DNA from: Burkholderiales bacterium
Lineage (GTDB): Bacteria; Pseudomonadota; Gammaproteobacteria; Burkholderiales; Burkholderiaceae_E
NCBI GenBank assembly: GCA_020248665.1
Contig: JADCHE010000002.1
Coordinates: forward strand, 1-33,388
Length of the DNA stretch: 33,388 bases
Direction of reading: 5' to 3'
A program made the position numbers and the translations under genes. Position 1 is the first letter of the stretch. Each line of letters starts with the position of its first letter. Shown in pieces: positions 18,016 through 26,360 of this stretch. The notes under the pieces are model-generated. The model was given only the letters and a program-made list of their open reading frames with translations, was not told the origin of the DNA and did not search any database.

Positions 18016-18812
18016 GTGAGCGCGTTGACTCGAGGTGGTTCATCACGACGAGCGCTCGCTCTCTTCACGTGCATGTCGTTTGCATGCGCCGCCTACTCGG
18101 CTTCGCCCGACCTGTCGCGGGCGCGCCAACTCGTGGCGCAAGGCGAGCATCAGGCCGCCGATGACCTGCTGCTGCCTTTCGAGTCGTCGGCGCGCGCCGA
18201 CGCCGCGTTCAAACTGCTGCTGGGCGAAGCGGCCCTGCGTACCCGGCGCGCCTAGGAAGCAAAGCGCTTCTTCGAGCGCAGCCTCGCCGCGGCGCCCGAC
18301 TCGGTCGACGCCCATCTTGGCCTCGCCCGCGCGTACCTCGCCCTCGGCGACTATGCCAGCGCCAAGATCGAATTCGAGACGGTGCTGCGCTTCGACGATC
18401 TGCCGGTCGATCTGCAGCAGCAGGTCGAGGTCTATGCCAGCGCGTAAGCTCGGCGCTACGCCGAAGGCGAGCGTCTGCTGACGTTCGGCTACGCGGTGGC
18501 GGGCTACGGCAGCTACCGCGTCAAGGCCACCTCGCGCTCCAGCGGCGCAGACTCGAGCGACCCGTTCTTCAGCACCCGTATCGGCGGTGGCTTGAGTTAT
18601 CGGCTCGATGGCGGGTACGCGTTCGATGGCAGCCTGGACTACCGCTACCGCAACTACGATAACGCCGAGCGGCGCGACGACTCCGACCTGCGCTGGAACG
18701 CCGCACTGAGCCGCGCGCTCGGCGAAGGTAACCTGGCGACCGGCGTACGCGGGCGCGTCAGCTACCGCGGTGACGGCAACTATCGCAACGACTTCGGCGC
18801 CTACGTGCGTAC
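18016..18812 (+). pseudogene. TPR plus beta-barrel outer-membrane protein (Slam/DUF560-like), broken
   Basis: From a GTG at 18016 one frame reads a signal peptide (ALALFTCMSFACAAYSA), TPR-like helices (ARQLVAQGEHQAADDLLLPF; AHLGLARAYLALGDYASAKIEFETVL) and then amphipathic barrel strands (FGYAVAGYGSYRVKATSRSS; GLSYRLDGGYAFDGSLDYRYR). Two in-frame stops interrupt it: TAG at 18253-18255 and TAA at 18445-18447. Each can be made from a Gln codon by one C-to-T change. The barrel ends abruptly near 18812 after about 100 residues, where the oppositely oriented SH3 gene begins, so the 3' end is also lost. The layout recalls surface lipoprotein assembly modifiers (Slam). That family name is a guess; the pseudogene state is clear. 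Confidence 0.7.
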
Positions 18813-18828
18813 GGTGTCACTGCGGCGG

Positions 18829-19281
18829 TCATGGCGCACGCCTCGCAGCCGGGTCGCGCCACTCGCGCTGCGGCGGCTGCCGCGCCCAGCGCTGCTCCCA
18901 GGACGCTTTCTGCCCGAACCACACCTGGCGCTGAAAGTGCGCGTCCCAGTAGGGCCCGACGGCGAATTCGACGACCGGCAGGCCGAGCTTCGGACCACCG
19001 TTGAGGACCGTGACTGCGGTGCCGTTGAAGGGCACCGACAGATAGCGCGAGTAAACCCAGCCTCGGTCCCGGCCGGCGATCACGTCGCACCAGCTCCAGT
19101 TGGACAGGCAGCCGACCACCGAGACCGAGGTCCCTCCGAGCAGCCAGGTGACGGGCGGCATGCTGTTGGAAGGTCCCGCTCGAACATTGACCGAACTCGT
19201 CGTGATCGCCCCCTGCTCGGCTGCGACTGGCATGGACGCGGCACATGCCAGCGCGAACAGTGACCACACGTGTGAAGCCAT
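18829..19281 (-). CDS. SH3-type 3 domain protein, exported
   Basis: 150 residues from the ATG at 19281, which gives a clean Sec signal (MASHVWSLFALACAASMPVAAEQ). A bacterial SH3 domain follows: SSVNVRAGPSNSMPPVTWLLGGTSVSVVGCLSNWSWCDVIAGRDRGWVYSRYLSV has the usual N-V-R-x-G-P start and the GWV-x-S-x-YL end. Two Cys may form a disulphide. The C-terminal part (GPYWDAHFQRQVW, WARQPPQREWR) is rich in Trp and Arg, as in related Burkholderiales proteins of unknown role. It likely acts in the periplasm, perhaps at the cell wall. The end lies at the junction with the broken outer-membrane protein gene, so its last residues may be altered. Confidence 0.85.
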   Translation of the reverse strand: MASHVWSLFALACAASMPVAAEQGAITTSSVNVRAGPSNSMPPVTWLLGGTSVSVVGCLSNWSWCDVIAGRDRGWVYSRYLSVPFNGTAVTVLNGGPKLGLPVVEFAVGPYWDAHFQRQVWFGQKASWEQRWARQPPQREWRDPAARRAP

Positions 19282-19306
19282 AGGCAACCCGTTGATTTCA
19301 GGCTGA

Positions 19307-19312
19307 ATGCTA
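19307..19312 (-). promoter_or_regulatory. Candidate -10 hexamer for the SH3 protein gene
   Basis: TAGCAT on the minus strand, 25 bases before the ATG at 19281. No clear -35. Confidence 0.25.
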
Positions 19313-19447
19313 CCACCGCGGCCCGGTCGCCGAGGGTCAGTGGGCGCTGTTACCATCGGTCCAGCCCGAATCGCCGTCAGGCAGCGTACCGACGCGCCCC
19401 TGCGGTGCCGCGAGGGGTCCTGACGACGCTCTCCGTGTCTGCGAGCA

Positions 19448-20518
19448 ATGAACCGACTTCGATCACTCGTCTACATCGCTGTGCTGATGCTGATCATCGG
19501 CTGGGTGCTGCACATCGGCCGGGCCATCTTCATCCCGATCGTCCTCGGTGCGGCCATCGTGTACGTGATCGTCGGCCTGACGCATGCCCAGCAGCGCATT
19601 CCGATCCTCGGGCAGGCGATGCCGATCCAGTTGCGGTATCTGCTGGCGGTGCTGTTCATCGGGCTGATCGTTGGCGCGCTGGTGTACCTCGTCCTTGCCA
19701 ACAAGGAACGCGTGCTGGCGCTGACGCCGAAGTACCAGGAGTCGCTGCTGGCCGCGATCCAGAGCGTCGCGGTCACCCTCGGCATCGAGTCCGAACCCAC
19801 CTGGGCGACGCTGCGCCAGGACCTGCTCAACCTCGTGAACGTCCGCAGCCTGGTCGGATCGATGGTGAGTTCGGTCTCCTCGATGATCTTGAGCATCGTC
19901 GTCGTGCTGCTCTATGCGACCTTCCTGCTGTTCGAGACGCGCTCCTATCCGGGCAAGCTCGACCACCTGTCGGACACGCCCCAGGGCAGCGCCCGGATCC
20001 GGCAGGTGGCCCAGGACATCAATGCGCGCATCGGTTCGTACCTCGCCCTGAAGAGCGTGCTGAGCGTACTGCTCGGCGCGGTGTGCTGGGCGCTGATGCG
20101 CTGGGTCGGCCTGGAATTCGCCGGCTTCTGGGCGGTGCTGATCACGCTGCTGAATTTCATTCCCTACATCGGATCGTTCCTGGGGGTGCTCTTCCCCTTG
20201 GCGATGGCGATCGCGCAGTTCCAGGACCCGGCCGTCATCTTCTACCTTGCGATGGGCCTGATCGTCGTGCAGTTCCTGATCGGCAGCTTCCTCGACCCCT
20301 ACGTGATGGGTAATTCCCTCAACCTGAGCCCCTTCGCGATCCTGGTGAGCCTTGCGGTGTGGTCGGAGTTCTGGGGGATCGCGGGCGCGTTCCTCGCCGT
20401 GCCGATCACCGCGGTCATCGTGATCATCTTTTCGGAGTTCGCGAGCACCCGACCGGTTGCGGTGCTGCTGTCGCGCACCGGGCAGGTCCGTGCAACGGGC
20501 GACAGGCACGCCGCATGA
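19448..20518 (+). CDS. AI-2E family transporter (PerM/TqsA-like permease)
   Basis: 356 residues with about eight membrane helices: two or three at the N-terminus (YIAVLMLIIGWVLHIGRAIFIPIVLGA), one near 70-85, a soluble middle part (TPKYQESLLAAIQSVAVTLG), then a helical bundle to the end. Family signatures are LLNFIPYIGSFLGVLFPLAMA, the DPYVMGNSLNLSPFAIL segment, and WGIAGAFLAVPITAVIVIIF. Some members export autoinducer-2; others act as Na+(Li+)/H+ antiporters, so the substrate is unknown. The stop overlaps the start of the YihY gene by ATGA, which suggests coupled translation. Confidence 0.93.
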   Translation: MNRLRSLVYIAVLMLIIGWVLHIGRAIFIPIVLGAAIVYVIVGLTHAQQRIPILGQAMPIQLRYLLAVLFIGLIVGALVYLVLANKERVLALTPKYQESLLAAIQSVAVTLGIESEPTWATLRQDLLNLVNVRSLVGSMVSSVSSMILSIVVVLLYATFLLFETRSYPGKLDHLSDTPQGSARIRQVAQDINARIGSYLALKSVLSVLLGAVCWALMRWVGLEFAGFWAVLITLLNFIPYIGSFLGVLFPLAMAIAQFQDPAVIFYLAMGLIVVQFLIGSFLDPYVMGNSLNLSPFAILVSLAVWSEFWGIAGAFLAVPITAVIVIIFSEFASTRPVAVLLSRTGQVRATGDRHAA

Positions 20519-21396
20519 ACGTCAAGTCCGTCTCGGATCTCTTCAGGGACGCGGCGGTGGGTTGGGTGCACGACTATGCCCAGAGCATGGGCGCGGCACT
20601 GGCCTTCTACACCATGTTCTCGATCGCCCCGTTGCTGCTGATCGTTCTCTCGGTGGCGGGGCTGGTGTTTGGCCAGGACGCGGCGCGCGGCGAGGTGTTC
20701 GGGCAGTTGCGCGAACTGCTCGGGGACCCGGGTGCGCTGGCGGTGCAGGACCTGCTCGAGAGCGCCAGCCAGCCGGCCGAAAGCGCGATGGCCACGGCCT
20801 TCGGCCTGTTCTTCCTGTTCATCGGGGCGACTTCGGTTTTTGCCGAGCTGCAGGATGCGCTCGACCGGATCTGGCGGGCGCCGCATCGGGCCCGCCCGCC
20901 TGGCCCCTGGGCATGGGTTCGCACCCGTCTGCTGTCGTTCGGCATGATTCTCGGCATCGGATTTCTGCTGATCGTTTCGCTGGCGTTCAGCGCCGGGCTC
21001 GCCGCCCTGAGCAAGTGGTGGGATCCGATGTCGACCGGTTGGGCGACGCTCGCCAACGCCAGCGAGCTGGGGTTGGGCCTGCTGCTCGCGACGGTGGTGT
21101 TCGCGATGATCTACAAGATGATGCCGCGCGCCCAGGTCCAGTGGGCCGACGTGTGGATTGGCGCGGCGGTGACGTCCGCGCTGTTCGTCCTGGGCAAGTT
21201 CCTGATCGGCAACTACATCGGACGCAGCGGGGTTTCCTCGGGCTTCGGCGCCGCGGCCTCGCTGGTCGTGGTGCTGCTCTGGGTGTACTACTCGGCGCAG
21301 ATCTTCCTGTTCGGCGCCGAGTTCACCTGGGCGTACTCACACCGGTTTGGTTCGCGCCGGGGGCAGGTGCCGCCGGTCGCAGCGCCGCCGTCGTGA
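20515..21396 (+). CDS. YihY/UPF0761 family inner-membrane protein
   Basis: 293 residues, full length. It overlaps the AI-2E gene by four bases (ATGA). The family pattern is clear: DYAQSMGAALAFYTMFSIAPLLLIVLSVAGLVFG near the start, ATSVFAELQDALDRIWRAP in the middle, and the end helix VVVLLWVYYSAQIFLFGAEFTWAY. Six helices are expected. The family was once linked to RNase BN and to BrkB, but neither role applies generally; its real function in the inner membrane is not settled. A short Pro/Ala tail ends the protein. Pairing with an AI-2E permease suggests a joint envelope role, which is inference. Confidence 0.92.
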   Translation: MNVKSVSDLFRDAAVGWVHDYAQSMGAALAFYTMFSIAPLLLIVLSVAGLVFGQDAARGEVFGQLRELLGDPGALAVQDLLESASQPAESAMATAFGLFFLFIGATSVFAELQDALDRIWRAPHRARPPGPWAWVRTRLLSFGMILGIGFLLIVSLAFSAGLAALSKWWDPMSTGWATLANASELGLGLLLATVVFAMIYKMMPRAQVQWADVWIGAAVTSALFVLGKFLIGNYIGRSGVSSGFGAAASLVVVLLWVYYSAQIFLFGAEFTWAYSHRFGSRRGQVPPVAAPPS

Positions 21397-21850
21397 GACC
21401 GCAGCGCGGGGATAGGAATCTCAAACGCCCTCCCAAGGCTTGCCACAGGGGCAGCAAGCGCCATGGGCAGGGGGCTGCACGATGCGAAGGCGCCTGTCGG
21501 ATGCGCACCAGATGCACCCGGGCGTGAACGCAGCTGGACTGCGAGCGGCCGCGGGTCGCGATCCTGCCCGCGACCCCGTACTCGGGCCTGATGCCGGACA
21601 CAGCGCGCAGCCGCCACCCCGACTGCCGTCCGGCGCTTGTGCGCCAGCCCGTGGCGCGCGCCTCGGATGGCGCGCGCCTCTCAGTCTGCGGCGAACGCGT
21701 GGCCCGCATGCGGTGCTGTGCGGCGCGGGTCACAACGTGAGGCTGCTGCTGCGGGCGCTGCGGCCTTCTTGTGCTCGATCGATCGCGACCTTGCTCGCCG
21801 CGATGGGAGTCACTCTGCCTGCGCTGGCTCACGGCTGATCGGTTACGGCG
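21397..21850. other. Gap of ~450 bp without a recognisable gene
   Basis: Neither strand gives a protein I recognise. A hairpin GCTTGC (21438-21443) / GCAAGC (21454-21459) follows the YihY stop but lacks a T-tract. The last part may be decayed upstream sequence of the MgtA-type gene whose tail follows; a stretch near 21785-21835 reading RSIATLLAAMGVTLP is faintly similar to that family and would need a frameshift to join. Confidence 0.4.
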
Positions 21851-21988
21851 TTGTTCAGGGCGGACTACTTCAGGCTGCAGGCCTTGCCATCGGCCTACTA
21901 TGGATGGCTGGTCGCCATCGTGCTGGGCTATTGCACGCTGACCACGTTGATGAAGCGCATCTACATCAGGCGCTACGGTTGGCAATGA
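21851..21988 (+). pseudogene. C-terminal tail of an MgtA-type magnesium P-type ATPase
   Basis: The frame reads DYFRLQALPSAYYGWLVAIV, then LGYCTLTTLMKRIYIRRYGWQ and a TGA stop. This matches the last ~45 residues of magnesium-translocating P-type ATPases (last helix, basic end, RRYGWQ). The rest of the ~900-residue enzyme, including the phosphorylation site and ATP domain, is missing. The stop lies 16 bp inside the 3' end of the convergent patatin gene, so the two ends have been pushed together by deletion. Confidence 0.75.
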
Positions 21989-23364
21989 CTGCCGGCCGTG
22001 GGCGCGACCGCTCCAGGATCGCCCCGGCTTGATTCAAGTTCGTTGATGCCGGCTCGACAAACGCCGGCTGCGGCTGCCTGGGCGGGCCGAAGCGGCGCGG
22101 GCCCGTGCCCGGCCTGCTGGGGCTGGCCCGGCGGCTGGCTGAACCAGGCGTTGCCCGAGGTGGCCATGCGCACGCCCAGCGCATAGAGCGCCTGCATCTG
22201 TACCGGGTCGAAGACCTCGTCGCCGGCCATGGCCATGTCGGGCGGAATGGTGACCCAGCGAAAGCTGCTGTCCTCGCGCAGCGCATCATCATGGATGCGG
22301 ATCAGGTCGCCCAGCGCGGTGGCGCGCCCCAAAGCATCGATCGAGCGTGAAGCGATCTGCGCCAGCGAGCGCTGCACCGGGTCAGGCTGCGGGATCAACT
22401 GGCCGTTGTGGATGACGAAGATGTCTTCCCGGCCCCTTCCGCCCACGCCGCCGCGTTCGCGGATCACCGAGCCGCGGAGCACGCCGCCGTTGAGGAACAC
22501 GCGCGCGCCAACGCCGCCGTCGACGTGCATTTCGTCGTAGCGCGGCCCGCCGGGCCTGAGCTCCACCTCGAAGAAGACCGGCGGGAAGGCCACCGGGATC
22601 GAGGCCGAGGCCAGCATCACCTTGCGGAACAGCTCCAGCGCTTCGGGCCGGCCGCTGCTGGCGATCAACCCCATATTCCAGATGACGAAGCGCGGTGCAT
22701 CCAGGTTGGCAGTGCCGATGTACAGCCGCCGCCCGCGCTGGTGGGCCTCGGCAACGCGCCGCAGCAGCGGTTCGTCGACATGGCGCGCGATCTTCGCCTG
22801 CAAAGGCAGGGTGTCGGCCAGGGCCTCGCCGGCAATGAGCTGCCAGAACAGGCCGAAGGTCGAGCGCAGCACGAAGATGTCCTGGGAGCGGACGGTGGTG
22901 TAGAAATCGCGCAGCGCCTCGTCGTACGGCGGGCCGATGAAGGCGAACGGTGCCATCAGCGCGCCGGTGCTCACGCCGGTGACGATCTTGAACACCGGGC
23001 GGGTGCCGGTGGCAGTCCAGCCGTTGAGAAAGCCGGCGCCGAACGCGCCGTTGGCGCCGCCGCCCGACAGCGCCAGGTGGGCATAGCGCACGGTGCCCGA
23101 GGCGTCGGTGGGAAAGTCCTGCGGCGACTCCTGCGCGAAGGAGCGCACCAGGTCCTGCTCCAGTATCGAGCTGGTCTGCCCGACCCAACCCCTGACATCG
23201 GGGAAGTTGGGTACGGTCCCTTCCAGCGCCGATTGCGCGGGGGTGGCGTTGCGCGGCAGAGAGCCGCAAGCGGCCAGCCCCAGCCACAGCGCCACCAAGA
23301 CGACCAGGCGCAGCGGCCATGCGACGGCGGCGCGTGGGGCTCGAAGGGGAACAAGGAACTTCAT
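21973..23364 (-). CDS. Patatin-like phospholipase lipoprotein
   Basis: 463 residues. The signal peptide ends in a lipobox with Cys33 (LGLAAC), so it is an envelope lipoprotein. The patatin fold shows the oxyanion loop GGGANGAFGAGFL (101-113), the nucleophile motif GVSTG with Ser132, and the catalytic Asp in DGG (282-284). Such enzymes are Ser-Asp dyad acyl hydrolases acting on phospholipids or other lipids. It has the length of the Burkholderiales patatin lipoproteins. The last ~30 residues (from about VCRAGINELES) look unlike the rest and overlap the MgtA remnant, so the original 3' end may have been changed. Confidence 0.9.
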   Translation of the reverse strand: MKFLVPLRAPRAAVAWPLRLVVLVALWLGLAACGSLPRNATPAQSALEGTVPNFPDVRGWVGQTSSILEQDLVRSFAQESPQDFPTDASGTVRYAHLALSGGGANGAFGAGFLNGWTATGTRPVFKIVTGVSTGALMAPFAFIGPPYDEALRDFYTTVRSQDIFVLRSTFGLFWQLIAGEALADTLPLQAKIARHVDEPLLRRVAEAHQRGRRLYIGTANLDAPRFVIWNMGLIASSGRPEALELFRKVMLASASIPVAFPPVFFEVELRPGGPRYDEMHVDGGVGARVFLNGGVLRGSVIRERGGVGGRGREDIFVIHNGQLIPQPDPVQRSLAQIASRSIDALGRATALGDLIRIHDDALREDSSFRWVTIPPDMAMAGDEVFDPVQMQALYALGVRMATSGNAWFSQPPGQPQQAGHGPAPLRPAQAAAAGVCRAGINELESSRGDPGAVAPTAGSHCQP

Positions 23365-23714
23365 GGGATGGGGGACAGGGTCTTCAGACGCCCATTATCC
23401 TTATCCGTGGCACCCCGAACACGGCATCCGACGCGTGTGATCGTCCGGTCCGGATCAGCGACCGTCCCGTCAGGTCGCTGCGCCTGGCCTGAGCGGGGCA
23501 TTCGCCGGTCAGCCATCTCACCGTCCACAGCGGCGACGTCTACATCGATCAGGGTGTCGGTGCACGGTCCGGCAGCGCTGCGCGGCAGGCGGCGCCGACG
23601 GTGCTCGGTCACGCACATGTTGCGGGCCTGGCAGGGTTGGGCGGGTGAACGGGCACGGGCCCGCAGCGACGCTCCCCACCAGGCTCGCAGCGGTACGCTG
23701 ATCGGCGGCAGCAC
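23365..23714. other. Gap of ~350 bp between two minus-strand genes
   Basis: It holds a candidate -10 for the patatin gene (GATAAT, minus strand, 23399-23394). A plus-strand stretch near 23510-23560 reads SHLTVHSGDVYIDQGV and may be a gene remnant, but I cannot assign it. Nothing else was recognised. Confidence 0.35.
23394..23399 (-). promoter_or_regulatory. Candidate -10 hexamer for the patatin lipoprotein gene
   Basis: GATAAT on the minus strand, about 29 bases before the ATG at 23364, within an AT-rich repeat GGATAAGGATAAT that stands out in this GC-rich DNA. Confidence 0.35.
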
Positions 23715-25187
23715 TCAGCCGAGCCGTCGCAGGATCGCCAACGCCGCCATGCGCCCGGTCTGAACTGCGCCGTCCATGTAGCCCTGGGATGCGCGCGCAC
23801 AATGCTCGCCGGCAAAGTACAGGTTGCCGTCGCGGGTGGCCTCGTCGCCGGCGATCGTCGTCCACTGGCCGGGCCGATAGCAGGTGTACGCGCCCAGCGC
23901 GAAGGGCTCGGCAGTCCAGTCCACGCGACGGACCAGGCCGGTCCAGGCGGCACCGAAGCCGGGGAACACGCGGTCGGCCAGTGCCGCGCAGCGTCTGGCC
24001 TGATCGTCGGCGCTGCCGTGCCCCACCTCGCGGCCAGCACACCCACCGAGGAAGAAGGTGAACACCGCCGGGTCGGCGGTCCGCTGCCGGCTGCATTCCC
24101 AGGCGGTCTGGAAGGGGAGGTCGGTCGCGACGTCACCCGTAAAGCCCTCATCGCGCCAGACACGCGTCTTCATGCCGAGCATCAGCTTGCTGTTGGTGCC
24201 GTAGCCGAGTTCGCGGATGGCGCGCCGCTTGTGCACCGATAACAGCTGGCCAAGATCCACCTGCCGCAGCAGCGTGAATGGCAGCGCCAGCACCACCGCA
24301 TCGGCTTCGACCTCCACCGTGCCTGCGGCACCACGCTCGAGCGTGAGCCGATAGGCTGCGCCCGGCCTGCGCAGGCGCACCAGCCGATGGCCAGGATGGA
24401 TGAGGTCTGGCAGACGGGCCGCCAGTCCGTCGGTGACCTGTGCCGAGCCGTCGCGGAGCTTGTAGCGCTCGTCGCTGTCGCCGAACAGCGACCCGTCCGG
24501 CGTCGACCCGATCACCGATAGCAGGTTCAGGCTCGACTGCTCGGCGGCGTCGAGCCCGAACGTGGTGACATAGGCCACCTCGATCATCCGGCGCAGCCAG
24601 GGCTCGGTGTCCAGCCCGTGCAGGTACTCGGCGAGCGAGCGCCGATCGTGGCGACGGTCAGCGGGCGTGTGGCGACGCCGTGTCGGGCGCGGGCTGCACT
24701 GCGCGAAGTCGGCGCGGATCTGCGGCGCCAGGCCCGCGAATGCCGTCTCGAACTCTTCGGACGAGTAGTGCTGGCCACCGAAGTTGCAGGCGATCTCCAG
24801 GCCAGCGTCGGCGGGTGCCTGCAGGTCGATCATCGGCAGCCCCAGGAACCGGATCAGCGCCAGCAGGTCGACATGCTGCGTGTCGACGAACTCGGCACCG
24901 CACTCGAGCACTGCGCCGCGGTTCGTGCGCTCCGTCCAGACCCGCCCGCCGATGCGCCCGGATGCCTCGAACACCGCGGTGTGGCAGCCGCCCTGGTGCA
25001 GCAGGTACGCCGCCGTGAGTCCGGCCAGCCCGGCGCCGACCACGGCCACGCGCGGAGACTCGCCCTTCACGCGCGGCAGGCCGGCGCCTGAGTAGAGGGC
25101 CTGGAGCCTGCGCTCGCGTACCGTAACCGCAGGGCCGGTGCCGGGGGCGGGAGTGCGAGCAGTCGGGTTGCGAGGCTGGGTGATCAT
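23715..25187 (-). CDS. Flavin monoamine oxidase family FAD-dependent oxidoreductase
   Basis: 490 residues. The FAD ADP-binding fold is at the N-terminus: VAVVGAGLAGLTAAYLLHQGG (GxGxxG at 51-56), the acidic FEASGRIGGRVWTE end, and the ECGAEFVDTQH segment. The C-terminal FAD motif is present as DGNLYFAGEHCARASQGYMDGAVQTG. The middle has the typical YGTNSKLMLGM and VVLALPFTLLRQ strands. Such enzymes oxidise amines or amino acids with oxygen. A ~44-residue N-terminal leader precedes the fold; it is not a clear signal peptide. The segment CSPRPTRRRHTPADRRHDRRS is unusually Arg-rich but in frame. The gene appears intact; its substrate is unknown. Confidence 0.92.
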   Translation of the reverse strand: MITQPRNPTARTPAPGTGPAVTVRERRLQALYSGAGLPRVKGESPRVAVVGAGLAGLTAAYLLHQGGCHTAVFEASGRIGGRVWTERTNRGAVLECGAEFVDTQHVDLLALIRFLGLPMIDLQAPADAGLEIACNFGGQHYSSEEFETAFAGLAPQIRADFAQCSPRPTRRRHTPADRRHDRRSLAEYLHGLDTEPWLRRMIEVAYVTTFGLDAAEQSSLNLLSVIGSTPDGSLFGDSDERYKLRDGSAQVTDGLAARLPDLIHPGHRLVRLRRPGAAYRLTLERGAAGTVEVEADAVVLALPFTLLRQVDLGQLLSVHKRRAIRELGYGTNSKLMLGMKTRVWRDEGFTGDVATDLPFQTAWECSRQRTADPAVFTFFLGGCAGREVGHGSADDQARRCAALADRVFPGFGAAWTGLVRRVDWTAEPFALGAYTCYRPGQWTTIAGDEATRDGNLYFAGEHCARASQGYMDGAVQTGRMAALAILRRLG

Positions 25188-25233
25188 CGGTTTGGTCGGA
25201 CGACCTGGCTGGACCGTGAGACGGAGCGGCCAG

Positions 25234-25239
25234 ATTCTA
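25234..25239 (-). promoter_or_regulatory. Candidate -10 hexamer for the amine oxidase gene
   Basis: TAGAAT on the minus strand, 46 bases before the ATG at 25187. Confidence 0.35.
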
Positions 25240-25348
25240 TCGGTTCCGTGGCGCCGGTCGACGCGTGCGCCGACCGCGCCGAGGGCCCTGCGCCGTTCCG
25301 GTCATCAGAGAACTACCGATACTCTGATGTACGTGGAGCCGGGACAGG

Positions 25349-25623
25349 GTCACTCAGGAAGATCACCGCGAAGACATCCTGCATCATCAGGATGCCGACC
25401 GCCACGCGACCGTAGAACGAACTCAGCTCGCTGCGTTCCTCCAGCACTTTGACGGCGAACACCGTGCTCGAGAAGCTCAGGGCGAAGCCGAGCAGGATCA
25501 TCACGGTCCCGCATAGAGCACGAAGCCGGCGGCCAGGAAGCCCACCAGCGGCGGCAGGCGAAGCAGTTGTGCACCAAAGCCGGCGAGAAAAGCCAGCCCG
25601 ATCATCAGCGGTTCCATCCCCAT
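25349..25623 (-). pseudogene. KefB/CPA2-type cation:proton antiporter, two fragments
   Basis: From the ATG at 25623 the frame gives a normal antiporter start, MGMEPLMIGLAFLAGFGAQL then LPPLVGFLAAGFVLYAG. Near 25510 the frame is lost, and another frame continues with ILLGFALSFSSTVFAVKVLE, ERSELSSFYGRVAVGILMM and QDVFAVIFLSD, a segment normally about 60 residues further on. After 25349 the similarity ends. So the gene has an internal deletion with frameshift and has lost its C-terminal two thirds, including any RCK/TrkA-N domain. Placement relative to the family is from memory. Confidence 0.75.
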
Positions 25624-25669
25624 CCTGCCGCAGCGCCCCTCGGGGCGGATGAAGACGGACTACCGCTGC

Positions 25670-25990
25670 CGCCCGTTCCGGCGGGCCAGTGCCCCTGCGG
25701 CGATGCCGGGACTGCCGGCCGGTTTCGCCGGCGATCCGGCCATGACCGCCGGGCAGGCGATCGCCGCCATCGATCCGCTGATCCAGGCGGTCGCCGTCGC
25801 GTGGAAGAACCACCCCGGCGAGGACCGCAGGCCCGTGATGATCCACGGCCGGACGCTGCGCGAGGATCCGGTGCGAAGATCGAGGCGCCGGGGATCTTTC
25901 CCGCGCCTTTGCGATGCACGCCGGTGGCGTTTCCCGGCACCTTGCGGGTGCCGGATGCAACCGTCGACCGCGCCAGTTCGAGGGCCGGTG
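25670..25990 (+). pseudogene. Amidohydrolase (YtcJ-like, amidohydrolase_3) remnant
   Basis: One plus-strand frame reads MTAGQAIAAIDPLIQAVAVA, then WKNHPGEDRRPVMIHGRTLR with ED, much like the segment of YtcJ-type amidohydrolases where a His ends a barrel strand (IHGQTLREDQ). Near 25875 a frame change continues it as KIEAPGIFPAPLRCTP, matching the following GIFPALFP-type motif. Both ends of the enzyme (~550 residues when complete) are absent and no start is seen. It is a short, frameshifted relic. The assignment rests on these two motifs only. Confidence 0.5.
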
Positions 25991-26003
25991 TGCGACCCCG
26001 CCC

Positions 26004-26234
26004 CTATACCGACTTCGATGCCGGGAAGGCGCCTCGATAGGACCGTTTGAACAGACTCCACAGGGATCCGCCGGTGAACATGCCCAACAGGTGGATCAGC
26101 AGGATCAGCGCCATCACCGGCATCAACGCCGTCCACGACAGGAACTGCACCGTGACCGATTGCAGGTTCTGGACTTTGAAGGTCAGTACCAGGGCGGTCA
26201 GCAGCACGATGATCGCGATGTGCAGGTACCGCAT
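26004..26234 (-). CDS. LapA-domain (DUF1049) small membrane protein
   Basis: 76 residues. Two membrane helices are seen, LHIAIIVLLTALVLTF and MPVMALILLIHLLGMFTGG, separated by KVQNLQSVTVQFLSW. The V-Q-N-x-x-x-V-T-V-x-F pattern is the hallmark of LapA-domain proteins (lipopolysaccharide assembly protein A, YciS). In E. coli LapA works with LapB to regulate LpxC and so lipopolysaccharide amounts. No lapB is present here, so a role in that pathway is only possible, not shown. It is divergent from the MipA-like gene. No strong Shine-Dalgarno precedes the ATG. Confidence 0.8.
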   Translation of the reverse strand: MRYLHIAIIVLLTALVLTFKVQNLQSVTVQFLSWTALMPVMALILLIHLLGMFTGGSLWSLFKRSYRGAFPASKSV

Positions 26235-26348
26235 GGGCGGGATTTCACAGTGGGTTTCCCGGAAGCGTAGCGGCAACGGGCCTACAGCGGCTGCATCGGT
26301 GCCCCGACATCGTGAAGCGCGCGTCTCGCCCGCAACGGCGGCTTCGTG

Positions 26349-26354
26349 TAGCGT
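26349..26354 (+). promoter_or_regulatory. Weak -10-like hexamer before the MipA gene
   Basis: TAGCGT, six bases before the GTG at 26361. It is weak on its own, but the spacing equals that at several other genes in this window. Confidence 0.2.
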
Positions 26355-26360
26355 TCGCCG

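Noticed and set aside
18496-19263. 255-residue plus-strand gene covering the barrel part and beyond
   Set aside because: Only the first ~105 residues are the barrel relic; the rest is antisense of the SH3 gene.
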